Assembly (NCBI RefSeq): GCF_020921035.1
Contig: NC_063153.1
Span: 17,546,001-17,610,000, forward strand
Length of the DNA stretch: 64,000 bases
DNA from: Rhodamnia argentea
Lineage: Eukaryota; Streptophyta; Magnoliopsida; Myrtales; Myrtaceae
Reading direction: 5' to 3'
Shown here piece by piece: positions 37,510 through 49,253 of this stretch. The number at the start of each line of letters is the position of its first letter. Positions within the stretch are counted from its first letter, which is position 1. The translations under genes were made by a program, and so were the position numbers. Under the pieces are notes generated by a model, which did no database searches, was not told the origin of the DNA, and saw nothing but the letters and a program-made list of their open reading frames with translations.

Positions 37510-40500
37510 ACTTTCCTTTTAAAATTTTGTATTCATCTAACATTTTGTTGTTTTAATGAATTGTGCGTGATTTCATATTTGGTATTGGTGCATAGGCATT
37601 TTGTGAAGTCGAGTCAAGGGCAGACTAGTCACTCCGCGATGGTTATCGCATGTATGAAGTATCTCTCGTCTCATTACTTTTTGATCCATTTCATATGCAA
37701 GTCGTGTCAATCTTTCGTGGTTGTAGTAGAAAACTATGGTATGGTCTTGGTTAGTCTTTTGCTGACAGAAGAGAACTGACTATAGTTTAGAGATCTTATC
37801 AACCCAGGTGCTTTTCCTGGGATGAAATGCAGGATAGGTAAAAATCTACTATGATTCTCCGATACGCTGAAACATACTGGGATAACTATACTGCTGAATA
37901 CAGACGCCCAAGAAAAACTACACTGCTGAAAGTTGCATTCTTTTCTTTTTTATTACTACATGACTTTACTATTGCAGATCTCAAATTTAAAACTTGGTCA
38001 TTTTGATTGATTTGATTCTAATTCTATAGCATGTACGGTTTATTCTCTCTCTTTTTTTCCACTTTGTAGCAGCCAAAGAATCAATCTTCTTGACAGCCCA
38101 TTCGCACCAGCAACAGGGACTGGAATTTCAATGGTTACATAGACAGCCAGGAAAAAAAAAAGCCAACTATAGAGGACCGAAGAACTCAAATACTAGCTGG
38201 CAAGTTAGACATACATCCCGACTTTTCTCTCTTTTCTGTTAGAGGAGAAGTTTAGTAATAGTAGTCTTTGCTGTTATAGTTGAAGAAAGGGAGTAAAGAA
38301 ATTGTGCAGAGAAAGAAGAAGGTGAGAAAGCTGTTGTTTTTAAGTAAATATTTGCCAATAGAGAATTGAAAGAAAGGATGTTTCTGCTTCGAAGAATTTT
38401 GAAAGACAGTACCTGATTTATTCAATTCAAGCAGAGTTGGGTTTGTCTTAATCTTGCGTTTTTCTTTTTTCTTGGTGAAATAAATTCGTGGTTCATGTTG
38501 TTGGGCATTTGATGTCAAATGAGTTCTTGTTGCTTGTCATAGATTGTGGTCTAATGACCAGATTGGATTGATTTTTAACAACTCCTAAAGATGGGGCGGG
38601 GCTTGATGCGTGATTTTTATCCGGGACATGAATTTTCGAGAACCGAGATTTGGAAAGCAAGTTAAGAAATTCGGGTCGAACATGCTTAACGGTCGATTAA
38701 GTTCATCAAACACATATATATCTGCTTTTAAAAAACAAATTACCCATACGAAATTGGGCTCATTAAATATGGGGTCACAATGGATTAAAAAAAAATATAT
38801 GGGCCGCAATCTATTTTGTCAGCCATTGTTTTATAAGCATTTCAATTTATAGATTTTTTACATTTTTTTTATTTAGTTTATTAATTTTTTTATTGTTTAA
38901 TTTGTTGTGAAGTTTTTATCCAAGCAACATATATATGTGAAAAGATTAAAGTAGGTTAAATGAGTTGTATAAGTTTTTCTATAATATTAGCGTGTTTTGA
39001 TAACATTGGTTAAAACGGGTCGGGTTGGGTATGGGTCATTAAATATGGATCAAAACGAATCGGACGGGTCAACACGGGTCGGATCATATTCGACCCGGTC
39101 CAAACCCGATTCGACCCACTTATTTGACACCTCTAGGTGTCGGTAATTGCCGCTCCACTTAAGTCCATGGTCAGACTCGAATCTATATAAATATGGTAAG
39201 GTGGGCGTCGAAGGTTTAATTTGATACTGCCCATGTTTCAATAATAATAAGTGTAACATGTTGCTCAAGCATTGCACCTAGAGAGAGATACCTTAAATGC
39301 AATCTATAAATTATGATGGCTTCTTTAATTATAGATGTTAACAATATAAAAGGTCGCTAAGGTGATGAATACTTTATTTGGAGTAGTGACGCTTTTGACC
39401 CTTCAACTTTTATTGAATGCTCAACGTCTTCCTGGACATTTGACATATTCAATTAGATCGTGGAAATATTGTTTGATATGGAATACTATCCTCAAACTTT
39501 CAATTCGTTGACATCAAGTATCTGACTATATGGTCAAGGTCATTCTCGATTGATGGCTAATTCGAAAAAGTTGATTCTAAAAAAACAAAGAATCACTTTT
39601 CAGAAAATACAAAACAAGCTGAAGCTCTACATCTTTCACTTTTTCATTTCAATTCTCTCATCACTTTCCCACGATTGAAAATAGAACGAGGTCTCGGTGC
39701 GCTCCCTCGTGCGCCGCTCCTATGACCCTCCAACTCCATTGCCGTCCGCCGTCCTCGTCATACAACTCTAGTGAGTTTTGCACAACTTAGTTTTGTTCCT
39801 CATCTTCTTGGCCCCGCCCGACTAGGGTGGCCCTTGCTAGTCGACCTTGCCGATCTAGGTGTGGGTCGCCCTCATGCTCATGTTTGTCTGCCCTCATGCT
39901 TGTGTTGTTTTCCTTTTCGTTTGCGTTCTTTCCAAAACATTGTGGCTTGCCGGATCCTATTATTGAGCTCATACATTTGTGTTAGACCCCTTGAGTGGAC
40001 ATATCATTGCTTGATTTGTGTTATGTGGGAGGTAACGATTAAGTCACCCTCAAAGTTGCGGCTCCACACCTCTCACCGATTGATGGCTAATTCGAAATAT
40101 AAGATGAAATTTCACCAAGTAACCATATAATTATTTGACTTAAATGGAAAAAATTGAGAAGAGAAATTGTTTCCAGGAGCAGAAATTTTATGCACTCATT
40201 AAACATGTTCTGATTTTCTAAAACTCATCCGGAGAACATAATAAAAAAAAACAATTCTTATCAGAATCATTTTTACGGATCAGGATTGCTGCGATGCAGG
40301 CCCGAAGTAATATGCACATCGGACCACAATGAAGGTGATCATTCACCTGGCGGCCCATTGGACCCAATTGAGCCTCATTGATCTGAAGAGCAAAATAAAC
40401 TGGCGTCAAGAAGTAATTCCCTCATAAGGCTCGGCTAACCAATATCAGGAAAAAAATTAATAATCATGGTGCTGATCTGAATAAAGATTTTTAGGCCTGA

Positions 40501-41778
40501 TACATTAGGCCCAGCCTGCTTGTTCCTTTGTTTTTAGACAATAATAAACTTCTGTTAAAAAAAAAAAATGGTGTCAACGACTTTTAACAAAAGTAGATGT
40601 ATAATGGGACATACAAGCATCAGCTACTGCATTGAAGGTGGGCTGGACGAATTTTTTTTTTTTTTTTGGTTCCCTACACAGCATGTCACTATCTATCCCA
40701 ATCAATCATGACATTATATTCTAAATCAAAACCATGTTCTTTGCACGAGTATGATGATGTGCCAGATTCGTACTGATTAGATTAGGTAGCAGTACTTGAC
40801 CCACAATAATAAAAATAAAAAAAGGATTAGGTAGCACTAAACTTGTCACTTAGACTAGACCGAAGTTTAGGGGCAGAAGAAAAATCCCTCTTTGCTACTC
40901 TTGAGCAGATTAAAATTGTGTGTCTATATCGAAAGTCTCTGTCATGTCAAGGTTTACTGACGTAATCGATCACGTTATTAAGATTGTCCAAAGAGCAAGC
41001 TACTTGACATGAGTAAAGCTATTCGTAGCCCTCGGTCAGTAGCTGTCAGTAGCTATCAGTAGCTGGCATGGACCAACAGCTCTCGCCAAAGTCTTCCATC
41101 GGCCCTTAATAATGAAAAACAGAAAGGAAAAGAACTAAAAAAAATTAAAAATCTTCAAATAAATAAATAAATAAACCATCAACGTCGGTCATGCAACGTG
41201 AAATGACTGATAGCTACTCATTTATTTTCGATCGAATAGATCGAATAAACTATATTGACAAATTATTAAAAAATTTATGATTGGATTGATCAAATTGAAA
41301 AGTTTAAAACTAAATTAGTATAAATGTAATAGATTTATAGCTCTTTTTTTTTATATAATTTTCCCTCGAATTCAAGTGGACCAATGTTTAGTTGGCGAAG
41401 CAACTTTCCCCGCAACTTCCCTTCCATGGAAGAAAGCTTGTAAAAGTCAATTACGTCTTGGCAACAAATCATTCGAGTCAAAATTCATTTTCAAAAGTAC
41501 CACACGTTGTCTGAACTCTGAAGGATAGCGAATGTAGTCAGTTTGCTTTTGTTTTATCGAGGCTGAATTGACATGTCGGAATAGTCCAAGAATAGAACAG
41601 CGAGGAATTTCGTGCAGCTTTCCTCGGTGTTAAGAGCACCAAATCTGGTGCTCGGACGCGAGAATTAGTCAGTCTTGTTCCGCTTGTATGTTCAAACCCA
41701 ACCAGTGTAACTCAGCTTAATCAGTTTCACAGAGGAAGAGAGAGATACGCGCAAACATACACAGTACAGTACAGAGCT
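37510..41778. other. Gene-free stretch before the first oxidase gene
   Basis: No gene was recognised. 38990-39140 is rich in 'gggtcgg' and 'cgacccgg' words and ends in TTTGACACCTCTA, which resembles one end of a small hAT-type element. No partner end was seen. A 21-base direct repeat lies at 39547-39567 and 40077-40097. 41230-41365 is a one-armed remnant of the family A repeat. The promoter of the oxidase gene is expected in the last few hundred bases. Confidence 0.45.
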
Positions 41779-42963
41779 ATGGATTCTTCTTTTAGCAATG
41801 AGTTCGACGTGATAGTGATCGGCGGAGGCATCATGGGCAGTTCCACCGCCTACCAAACTGCCAAAAGAGGTCACAAGACGCTCCTGCTCGAGCAGTTCGA
41901 CTTTTTGCACCACCGCGGATCGTCGCACGGCGAGTCTCGCACCATGCGCGCCACTTACAAGAAGGACTACTACACCAAGATGGCCGTAGAGTCTTCGAAG
42001 CTGTGGAGAGAGGCCGAGTCGGAGGCTGGCTACAGCGTCTATACAGGCACCGACCACCTTAACATGGGGCCGGTGGGTAGTGCCAGTCTCAAAGCGGTCA
42101 TAGCCAGCTGCGAAAAGAACTCTTTCCCTTATCAGATTCTCGACCACGGCCAATTCACCGACAGGTTCTCCGGAAGGCTCGGCATACCGGAGGATTGGAT
42201 TGCGGTGTATACCGAGCTCGGCGGTGTCATTAAGCCAACTAAAGCGGTGTCCATGTTCCAAGCACTCGCATTTCAGAAGGGAGCTGTGCTGAGGGACAAC
42301 ATGGAAGTGAAGGACATTAGGAGAGATGAAGCGAGAGGAGGCATAGTGGTCTGTACCACCAAGGGCGACAAGTTCTGGTGCAGGAAATGTGTGGTCGCTG
42401 CCGGGGCTTGGACCAGGAAGCTGGTTCGTTCAATTGCTGGGATCGAATTGCCAATTCAACCCGAGGACATCACAGTGTGTTATTGGAAGATCAAGGAGGG
42501 TCACGAGGAGAAATATGCCGTTGGAGGCGATTTCCCGACATTCTCGAGCTACGGAGATGTGCACATATACGGTACGCCGTCCTTGGAATTCCCGGGGCTG
42601 ATCAAGATCATACTGGACCATGGATGCCAGTGCGATCCAGATAAAAGGCAGTGGCGGCCGGAGCCAGACTTGGATTCCTTGAAAGAGTGGATCGAAGGGA
42701 GATTTCTGGGACTGGTGGATGGCTGCGCACCCGTGTCCATGCAATCCTGTATGTACTCGATGACGCCGGACGAGGATTATGTGATGGATTTCTTGGGAGG
42801 GGAGTTCGGGGAGGATGTGGTGATAGGCGGCGGGTTCTCAGGTCACGGGTTCAAGATGGCCCCGGCCGTAGGGAACATATTGGCGGACCTCGCGCTTGCT
42901 GGGCGTGCAGACGGGGTGGAGCTCAAGCATTTTAGGATTGGAAGGTTTGAAGAGAATCCCTAG
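41779..42963 (+). CDS. SOX: Sarcosine/pipecolate oxidase, copy 1 (shorter C terminus)
   Basis: This FAD-dependent amine oxidase, in the monomeric sarcosine oxidase family, oxidises sarcosine to glycine, formaldehyde and H2O2, and L-pipecolate in lysine breakdown. The Arabidopsis enzyme (At2g24580) is peroxisomal. It is a single intronless frame of 394 residues. The FAD-binding Rossmann motif GGGIMG is at residues 15-20, followed by E39-type acidic LLLEQF. HHRGSSHGESRT is the flavin-contact segment. Cys324 in SCMYSMTPDED is at the position of the covalent flavin link in this family, and IGGGFSGHGFKM is near the C terminus. About four in five residues match copy 2. It stops 13-14 residues earlier than copy 2 (TAG right after EENP), and neither copy ends in a canonical SKL-type peroxisome signal. 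The start ATG gives the conserved EFDVIVIGGG spacing. Confidence 0.92.
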   Translation: MDSSFSNEFDVIVIGGGIMGSSTAYQTAKRGHKTLLLEQFDFLHHRGSSHGESRTMRATYKKDYYTKMAVESSKLWREAESEAGYSVYTGTDHLNMGPVGSASLKAVIASCEKNSFPYQILDHGQFTDRFSGRLGIPEDWIAVYTELGGVIKPTKAVSMFQALAFQKGAVLRDNMEVKDIRRDEARGGIVVCTTKGDKFWCRKCVVAAGAWTRKLVRSIAGIELPIQPEDITVCYWKIKEGHEEKYAVGGDFPTFSSYGDVHIYGTPSLEFPGLIKIILDHGCQCDPDKRQWRPEPDLDSLKEWIEGRFLGLVDGCAPVSMQSCMYSMTPDEDYVMDFLGGEFGEDVVIGGGFSGHGFKMAPAVGNILADLALAGRADGVELKHFRIGRFEENP

Positions 42964-43695
42964 TGAATGAAGGAAGAAAAGGCAGTTCCCTTTGTTGGAC
43001 TAATAACCTTGTGATTTGGTCTTTGGTTTCGAATGATTTATTGCCTCAGTCAAGTCCCACCAAACATAAACAGCTAGATGTATATGTGAGTCGTTTGTGT
43101 ACAACATCTACTATTGCTTTCTGCTTTTTCTTGGATAACCAAGCACCTTCACTGAGCCAAGTGAACTGAATTTTCAATACTAAGTAACGCTAGATAATCG
43201 ATCATCGGCCTCCGTTATGCTCACCTAAACTCGTGACAGTGCCAGTGAACATCGCAATAACAGGAAATGAGCACGGAAGGCTAAGATTGAATGAGTTTGA
43301 GCCGTTTCCTGACCTGACCGATATTAAGTCATGTCGAGCATATGACCAAATCGACTGGCAAGTATCAAATAGTCTGTCCATTACAATGAAGTGTCACTTG
43401 ATAATCTATGATTAAAGTTTAGGCATAGCTCAATCAAGGAGAAGAGACATAATTTATTTCGAGACTGTGTCAGCTTACAACTTTATTAAGGTAAAAGGAC
43501 CTCAAAAGGAGTCGATGCTAAACTCCAGTGGGGTTTCATTATTTGGGGAGTGGTTCCATTCCCATGAGAAGTTACTGTAGCACAGGATCTTCCAGTGTCT
43601 GAACTCAGACCCTGCATAACATCAATTGAACCAGTTCAGATTTCCATCATGGCACTAATTGTATAAGAGCTTAGCAAATTTGTAGGGAACGAGGT
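42964..43695. other. 3' flank of oxidase copy 1
   Basis: No further gene was recognised. It probably contains the 3' untranslated region of the oxidase gene and the convergent 3' end of the EG45-like gene. Confidence 0.4.
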
Positions 43696-44240
43696 TCAAG
43701 TACCGTTTTGATAATTTATGTTGATATCTCCGGCGTTTGGAATTTTGGATCCGCTATAGATGCAAATGCTTCTCGTGACAAATCAATAGTTCCTCGGCAC
43801 ACGTTGGCAGGGCAAAGGTCCACAATCTTCACCACCACCGAAGCGCCTTCACGGCATGGCTTTGGGACGCCGAGGTTCCTCGCGCTGATGCACTCGACTT
43901 GGTAGGATTGGCCGCAGGCGGCACCGCCATTCCAAATTGCTTTGCTGGCTGCTGCTATCATCACCCCTTGATCTCCAAATCCATAACAAGCCGGGGCTGC
44001 ATTATTCCGACACACAGAAGAGAAAAGAAAAAAGAAGAACACCTTCTCACATCAGCCCAAATTTGCACAAGATACCGTTAATAGTAGAAACAAACACAAC
44101 AGAATGCCTTACGCTGGTACGGTGCGAGTGTAAAAGGTAGCGATCCCGTTACTCTGAGCGGAGGCTCCAAAGAGCAAGATTGAAGCGAACCATAAGAATG
44201 CCCTGAGAGACAAAACCAGGTTGGTGGCTCGTGGCGCCAT
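43696..44240 (-). pseudogene. EG45-like / plant natriuretic peptide-like gene with two apparent frameshifts
   Basis: Family members are small secreted apoplastic proteins with an expansin-like double-psi barrel (EG45, AtPNP-A, citrus blight protein p12). Exon 1 (44240-44113) encodes a signal peptide (hydrophobic SLRAFLWFASILLFGASA) and GIATFYTRTVP. Its donor is GTAAGG. Exon 2 (from 43996, after AG) encodes ACYGFGDQGVMIAAAS, AACGQSYQVECI, CREGASVVVKIVDLCP and GTIDLSREAFASIAD. Two problems are seen. Joining the exons puts exon 2 one base out of frame, as if the CCCC at the acceptor had one C too many. Near the C terminus the family ending (NAGDININYQNGT) is in another frame, about one base off, after ASIADP. 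Either the gene is dead, the assembly has two single-base errors, or the real splice sites differ. Confidence 0.65.
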
Positions 44241-45059
44241 CGGCTCTATGGGTCGGTGTCGAGAATGTCTTAGCTGAGATGCCAAATTGAGCTACTGAAG
44301 ACAACTTCCGGTGATCAGTGATGGGTCTGAAGTGATGAAGATATAAGCGAAGATCATGCTGCAGGCCGCATAGGTGACGTGGATGGCGCCCATCATAGTA
44401 AATGATTGCTATGTTGGACTTGCAAATAACAATAAAGAACTAGTGTTTTCCAATGACAGTTGGCCACGCAGGCCGTAAGGAGTTCTCGGTGAAGCATAAT
44501 CTCTCTCAGATCCCTCGGCATCACAGACCTTTTGCTGCTGGTGCAACGTATAACCATGAGATTAACTTGCAATGAGGCTCTGTTCTAGCGTCAAAAATAT
44601 GGAATTCAAAACAACATTCCTGACAATTTCCAGATTTGGGATTGATCAATGAACGATGGTATATTGAAAATATATGCTTCATGCAGTGACAGTTTAGAAA
44701 CCGTTCCAAAACGTGGTGGTTCAGTTCCAGGATTGGAAGAATCATGCAGCCTGGTGATTGCAGACATGCTTCAGGTTCTAATTTTTTTAATTTTTTTTGG
44801 TGAATTATATTATTATATGATGATTCCAGGAGCTTAGGCCTCTATTTGACAAAGAGGAGATATTTTTCCTTCTTCTAAACTTGGTCTGTCATAGGGAATT
44901 GGGAAGAAGCTGTTTTGAGGCATTATTGTCCTCTGTCCCATTTGTACAATCGATCAGCGCCGACGACTTTCGGCATGAGAAACCAAGATGCAACTTACTG
45001 TAGATGAGGTGACCCCAACAAACGGCATTGTGTATCGATGATTTTGTGGAATCACATGA
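44241..45059. other. Upstream region of the EG45-like gene
   Basis: No other gene was recognised. It would contain the promoter of the minus-strand EG45-like gene. Confidence 0.4.
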
Positions 45060-45064
45060 AATAA

Positions 45065-45296
45065 TGTAACAAGATGAAGAAGAAGGAGAAGATTTTCAAT
45101 GTATTACTGGAATTACAATTGTATGTCTACATTTATAATACAAAAGGTGTATATAAAAAAGGAAAGAATAATAAGATCAATTTAAATCAATTTTTGATTC
45201 ACAATTCTTTCCCGGAATATCATGATTGATTCCTTGCAATCTGCTGCCTTTCCATGATTGACCGGGATTGGCAATCAATCCGCATATCCGTCAACA
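45065..45296 (-). mobile_element. Solo LTR, Copia-like, 232 bp
   Basis: On the minus strand the block starts TGTTGACGGATATG and ends CTTGTTACA, with a TATA-like stretch (tttttatatacacc) in the middle and a CT-rich end. It is flanked by perfect AATAA duplications (45060-45064 and 45297-45301). No internal coding follows, so it is a solo LTR. Assignment to Copia rests on length and style only. Confidence 0.8.
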
Positions 45297-45719
45297 AATA
45301 ACTCTCGGAATATACCCAGCAGCTACATTACAAGGGAAAGTCCAATTTCGCCGTGCTCTTCCAGACTCTTACCCCTTTGCTCTCGATCTGAAAGATGCCA
45401 TCTTGATGTTACAGCATTTACTGGTGAGAAGTTCTGCTTTCGCACATGTTTGACCGTATGTAACTATGCATGGTGGGGAAGAGATCCGATGTTGTCTCTA
45501 GTGCTTGGTTTTTTACTTCCGATGGAACAAAATGACGGCGTTTGAGTAACCAATGTTGGCAACTCTACCGCGAGTGTTAATACATCAAGTCACGGAGTAT
45601 GTCATTCGAACCATAAAAGCTGGCTCAGCGGATCTAGACCTTAAGAGAGAACCCCAAGAGCCTAAACTCTGGATGAGCGGGCATGTCATAGTAGTGCCAC
45701 TGAAATGGTTGTGACATGT

Positions 45720-45820
45720 AAGCATAAAAAAGGACTACTGTTTCAAGTAGGTTCGAACTGGCAAGCCATAGGAGAGGACGATCCCTTAACCTTATCCAAT
45801 AGGCTGACTACCTCGCTTAT
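45720..45820 (-). mobile_element. Possible tRNA-derived SINE head
   Basis: On the minus strand 'gtagtcagcctattggata' resembles an RNA polymerase III A box region. About 40 bases later 'CAGTTCGAACC' matches a B box. The spacing is tRNA-like. No poly-A tail or target-site duplication was found, so this is tentative. Confidence 0.35.
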
Positions 45821-45829
45821 ACTTTTCAT

Positions 45830-48104
45830 ATCAGCATCTCGAAAGGAGTATGTACATCGTTAGGCCTTAGTTCTTTAATCATAATGTCTCTTTTCGAGCT
45901 CTTGTCTTCTTCTTTTTTGGGTCGGGCTCTGTCGGATGCCACCTGAGCGCCCTACCAGACCTAGCTGGATGCCTAGAGCCACCACCGAATGCCCGAACCT
46001 ACTTGTCTAGCTACCGGATGCCTTCCAAGCACCCAAGTCCAATCCTCTATACGACCATCTTGGTCCTGCATCTTTTCAATTCACAATTCAGGCCATTCCC
46101 AGCAACAATTCAAGTCGGATCTTCACCAATCGAGCTTGGACTCAAGACGTAACCTCAATGCTTTTGCACGTTTGCCAAGTTGCAGTATAGGAATGGAATG
46201 GCATCAAAACATTGTCGGGATAGCTTCTAGCAATGAAGATCGGTGCACCTTGAAAGTTTATTAAGACCATTCCAAGTGTTGGGACAATCATCTTTCCCCA
46301 AAAGTTCAACTAGCGAGTGCAAACCAACTCGGAAACCATATTAATTAAGCATATTCATTTCTCCTTCTCACCTAGTCACGCCTTACACTTACACGTGAAC
46401 GCAGGCACATTTAGAAAACCAAAAGCAAGATGACAAGAAGAGACAGAGTGTGGCCATTCAAACTCTTGTCATGATGAACTAACTATACATTCGGCCTAAA
46501 CCTATCGCAATCAAATACATTTAGCAAATGACCTACTTCCATTAGCATATATAGAATGTTCTCTTATCTCAGTCGACACACACAGTCGCATGCACAGCCA
46601 AAAATAAAACCAGATACGATGTACATTTGTAGGAATGCTTTAGAGAACTATTTCTTAACTAATGGCGAGGTTCTTAGTCAAATTACAAACCAACCGGTCG
46701 ATCAGCACATCCATGGATACATGTTGGTTTTTTTTTTTTTTTTTTTTTTGGTAAGGTAATACATGTTGGTCTTTCGCCACTCCTGAAAACAAGAAACCAG
46801 TTCCTCGGCTCACTTCGATCGCAAAGATTTTCTCCTTAGGTGCATGTTTCAGCAAACACAAGAGGAGGGTCTCGCGATGCTTAACAGATTATGCATAATC
46901 CTCGGCATAAACAAGTGTCCGGACCAATATCAGTAGTGACATCTTTAAACTGACGTAGGGTCGGCGAGAGCACTTGCGCTCTTAACGACACGAGACGAAA
47001 GCAGGTGGAAAAGATACCTTTCCGCCCCACATTTAAAAGGTTGTAAGAACATGGGACCTAATCACGAGTTACAAAGATGGTGGTGCAAGCTCATTACTCC
47101 ACTATCTTGTTCACAATCCTGGAAACCCCACCAAATCGTCCCCCGCGTGATTCTCATGCTTGTCCTGGCCTCTGGTTCTGGACGAGGATGGAAAGATACC
47201 GCCGAACCGTTCATATTTTCTTTTTTCTCGTTTTTTTTTTTTTTTTGGGTGCGTGAAGTGACTCTCTACACGTGCAACAAACTGAGTTGATTAGTCTTTG
47301 ACGTTATAATCGTTCCTATCTACATCAATCTGATCTTTATGAGCTTTAATAAGATAACTGAGATGGCAAATCCCGTTGTTTCGAGGAAGTTTACTAGGAT
47401 GGACATCCCTGGAAGAAAAAGGGTTTTCAGTGGATGTTCGAGGAAAGTGCCGAGTATTGACCGGTGACGATTGAACAAACCAATTCTCATTCGCAGATTC
47501 CGAAAGCACGAAAGTGCTGAGGACTACGGTCTGAATGGAGTCACGTGGTGGGCAAGGTCAATTATAAAGGACAAGAAATCATCGTCACTACGCAATTCCT
47601 TAACGCACCCCTCAAATTGAAGAGAGATTCGTGCTTTTCCAAAAGAAACAAAAGAGATTCCCGTTGCTGCGTTCTTGTCCCGATTCATAAACCCCACGTA
47701 GATCAAACCTAAAAACAATTCCTTCGGATGGCTTTAGGTACGTGCATTACGCGTACGTGAACGATTTCATTGGACATGTTAACATAGCAGAAAGAAACAC
47801 GCCCTACTAAGGCTCTCCAAATCTTAAGTTACATTTAGAGTAAAATGTCCTTGAATGCCGAATCCAATCCTAAACGTAACGAATGCCCGAGCGATTCCCA
47901 TGAACACCCCGCGGGGCAATATCTTCTGGCATTACTCACAGTTAAATTGATGCATAGGGTACCAAGTGCTGGAGAGTCCAGAGCTAGAGAGCTATTGTGA
48001 ACCATTGGCAATATCTGTTTCAACAACGATGCTGATCGCAAACCACCCAGATGAGAACTCAAGAATGACTCCATTCAACACCATTGCTTATGCAAATTAC
48101 GGCG
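45830..48104. other. Gene-free stretch between the oxidase copies
   Basis: No gene was recognised. Minus-strand frames at 47524-47718 and 47835-48074 were examined and match no family I know. A 20-base poly-T run lies at about 46730-46749 and a 17-base run at about 47230-47246. Confidence 0.4.
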
Positions 48105-48335
48105 GCGTCTATTTTGCGGAAAACTTAAGATTTGAAAAATGATTTCCAAAAAATAATCGGTTATGTCTCTTATAAGAATTAGTTAACGGAAAATAATTTT
48201 ACTATCGACAATACTTATTTTCATGGGCGATAAAAGTATTTTCATTCATTTATTTTTTGTAAGCGATACAAACCATCATTTTTCGGAAAACATTTTTCAA
48301 ATCTCGAGTTTTTCGTGAAACAAACAAAACCTAAA
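48105..48335. mobile_element. Small inverted-repeat element, family B
   Basis: The left arm 'gatttgaaaaatgatttcc' (about 48129) is matched on the opposite strand by 'gatttgaaaaatgttttcc' from the right arm (about 48303). The outer ends are TTTTGCGGAAAAC and TTTCACGAAAAAC, with 'gttttgtttgtttc' beyond the right one. No coding. Relatives are at 25085-25318, 57440-58432 and 58452-58772. Confidence 0.6.
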
Positions 48336-48524
48336 AGTGTCTCGACATCGGTCTTTTTTTTTTTTTTCTTGTTCAAATTTTGACATCCGTTTGTCAACAC
48401 ATTGTTGAAAGCTAAGGTGCCTTGGAACTTGGCGGAGCAACTTCTAGGAGCCGTAGATGGCGCTGTGGCGGGCTGTTGCGCGGATGAGAAACTTGTCAAA
48501 ACCTTGAACTCCTCCTCATAGTTA

Positions 48525-48577
48525 AATGAAGAAGAAGAAGAAGAAGGAGTTAAACGAAGAAGAAGAAGAAGAAGAAG
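48525..48577 (+). repeat. Interrupted GAA trinucleotide array
   Basis: Two runs of GAA (about 48527-48545 and 48556-48577) are separated by 'ggagttaaac'. Confidence 0.85.
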
Positions 48578-48622
48578 TGAAACCGGCACGTCTTCGTTTT
48601 CATGTCAACCAGCACCCTAGCT

Positions 48623-48868
48623 CTTTCTGTCTTGGCAATAACATGCGATAGAATAAAACACAAGAATATTCGACTGCAATGGGACATCTTTAGTATTTTT
48701 AGAAAAAGGGCCACCACCCTGGCCCTTTCTGTCTTGGCAATAACATGCGATAGAATAAAGGACAAGAATATTCGACGGCAATGGGACATCTTTAGCATTT
48801 TTAGAAAAACGGGAGTGAAGAATCTGGGACATCTTTAGCATTTTTAGAAAAAGGGAAGTGAAGAATCT
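48623..48868 (+). repeat. Tandem repeat, 102-bp unit plus 43-bp subunit
   Basis: The segment beginning CTTTCTGTCTTGGCAATAAC at 48623 is repeated at 48725 (period 102). Its tail, GGGACATCTTTAGCATTTTT, is repeated again after 43 bases (48783 and 48826). Because 102 is a multiple of three, the unit stays open in one frame on both strands, but no start context or family supports a gene. Confidence 0.85.
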
Positions 48869-48887
48869 CTCGACCTCTAAAGGAATA

Positions 48888-49253
48888 GGATTAATACCAC
48901 GAAAAACCCTAAATTGATACACCTGTGATAAATTTACTCTAAACTATTTTTTTTTATCACAAAAAAACTCAAACTGGTATACTTGAGACAAATTTACCCT
49001 TCATTAAATTGGATTAATACTATGAAAAGTCCCAAATTGATACCCTTCATTTTGGGATTTTTCGTAATCAAAAAAATTAATTTAATATGAATTTGTCACA
49101 AGTATACTAGTTTAGGGTTTTTTATGGTGAAAAAAATATTTTTGGTAAATTTGTCATAAGTGTATCGGTTTGTGATTTTTCATGGTAAAAAAAATAGTTT
49201 TGAGTAAATTTGTCATAGATGTACCAATTTAGGATTTTTTGTGGTATTAACCC
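48888..49253. mobile_element. Mutator-like MITE with long inverted arms and perfect 9-bp TSD
   Basis: The left end GGATTAATACCACGAAAAAC and the right end, read on the other strand, GGGTTAATACCACAAAAAAT open inverted arms that stay similar for more than 70 bases. Perfect 9-bp duplications AAAGGAATA flank it (48879-48887 and 49254-49262). The 366-bp body has no coding. The 9-bp duplication and long arms point to the Mutator superfamily. Confidence 0.85.

Noticed and set aside
38990-39140. 'gggtcgg/cgaccc'-rich block as a complete small transposon
   Set aside because: Only one plausible end (TTTGACACCTCTA) was found, so element limits cannot be supported.
47524-48074. Two minus-strand frames of 64 and 79 codons
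   Set aside because: They looked protein-like at first, but no family or splice partner could be found.
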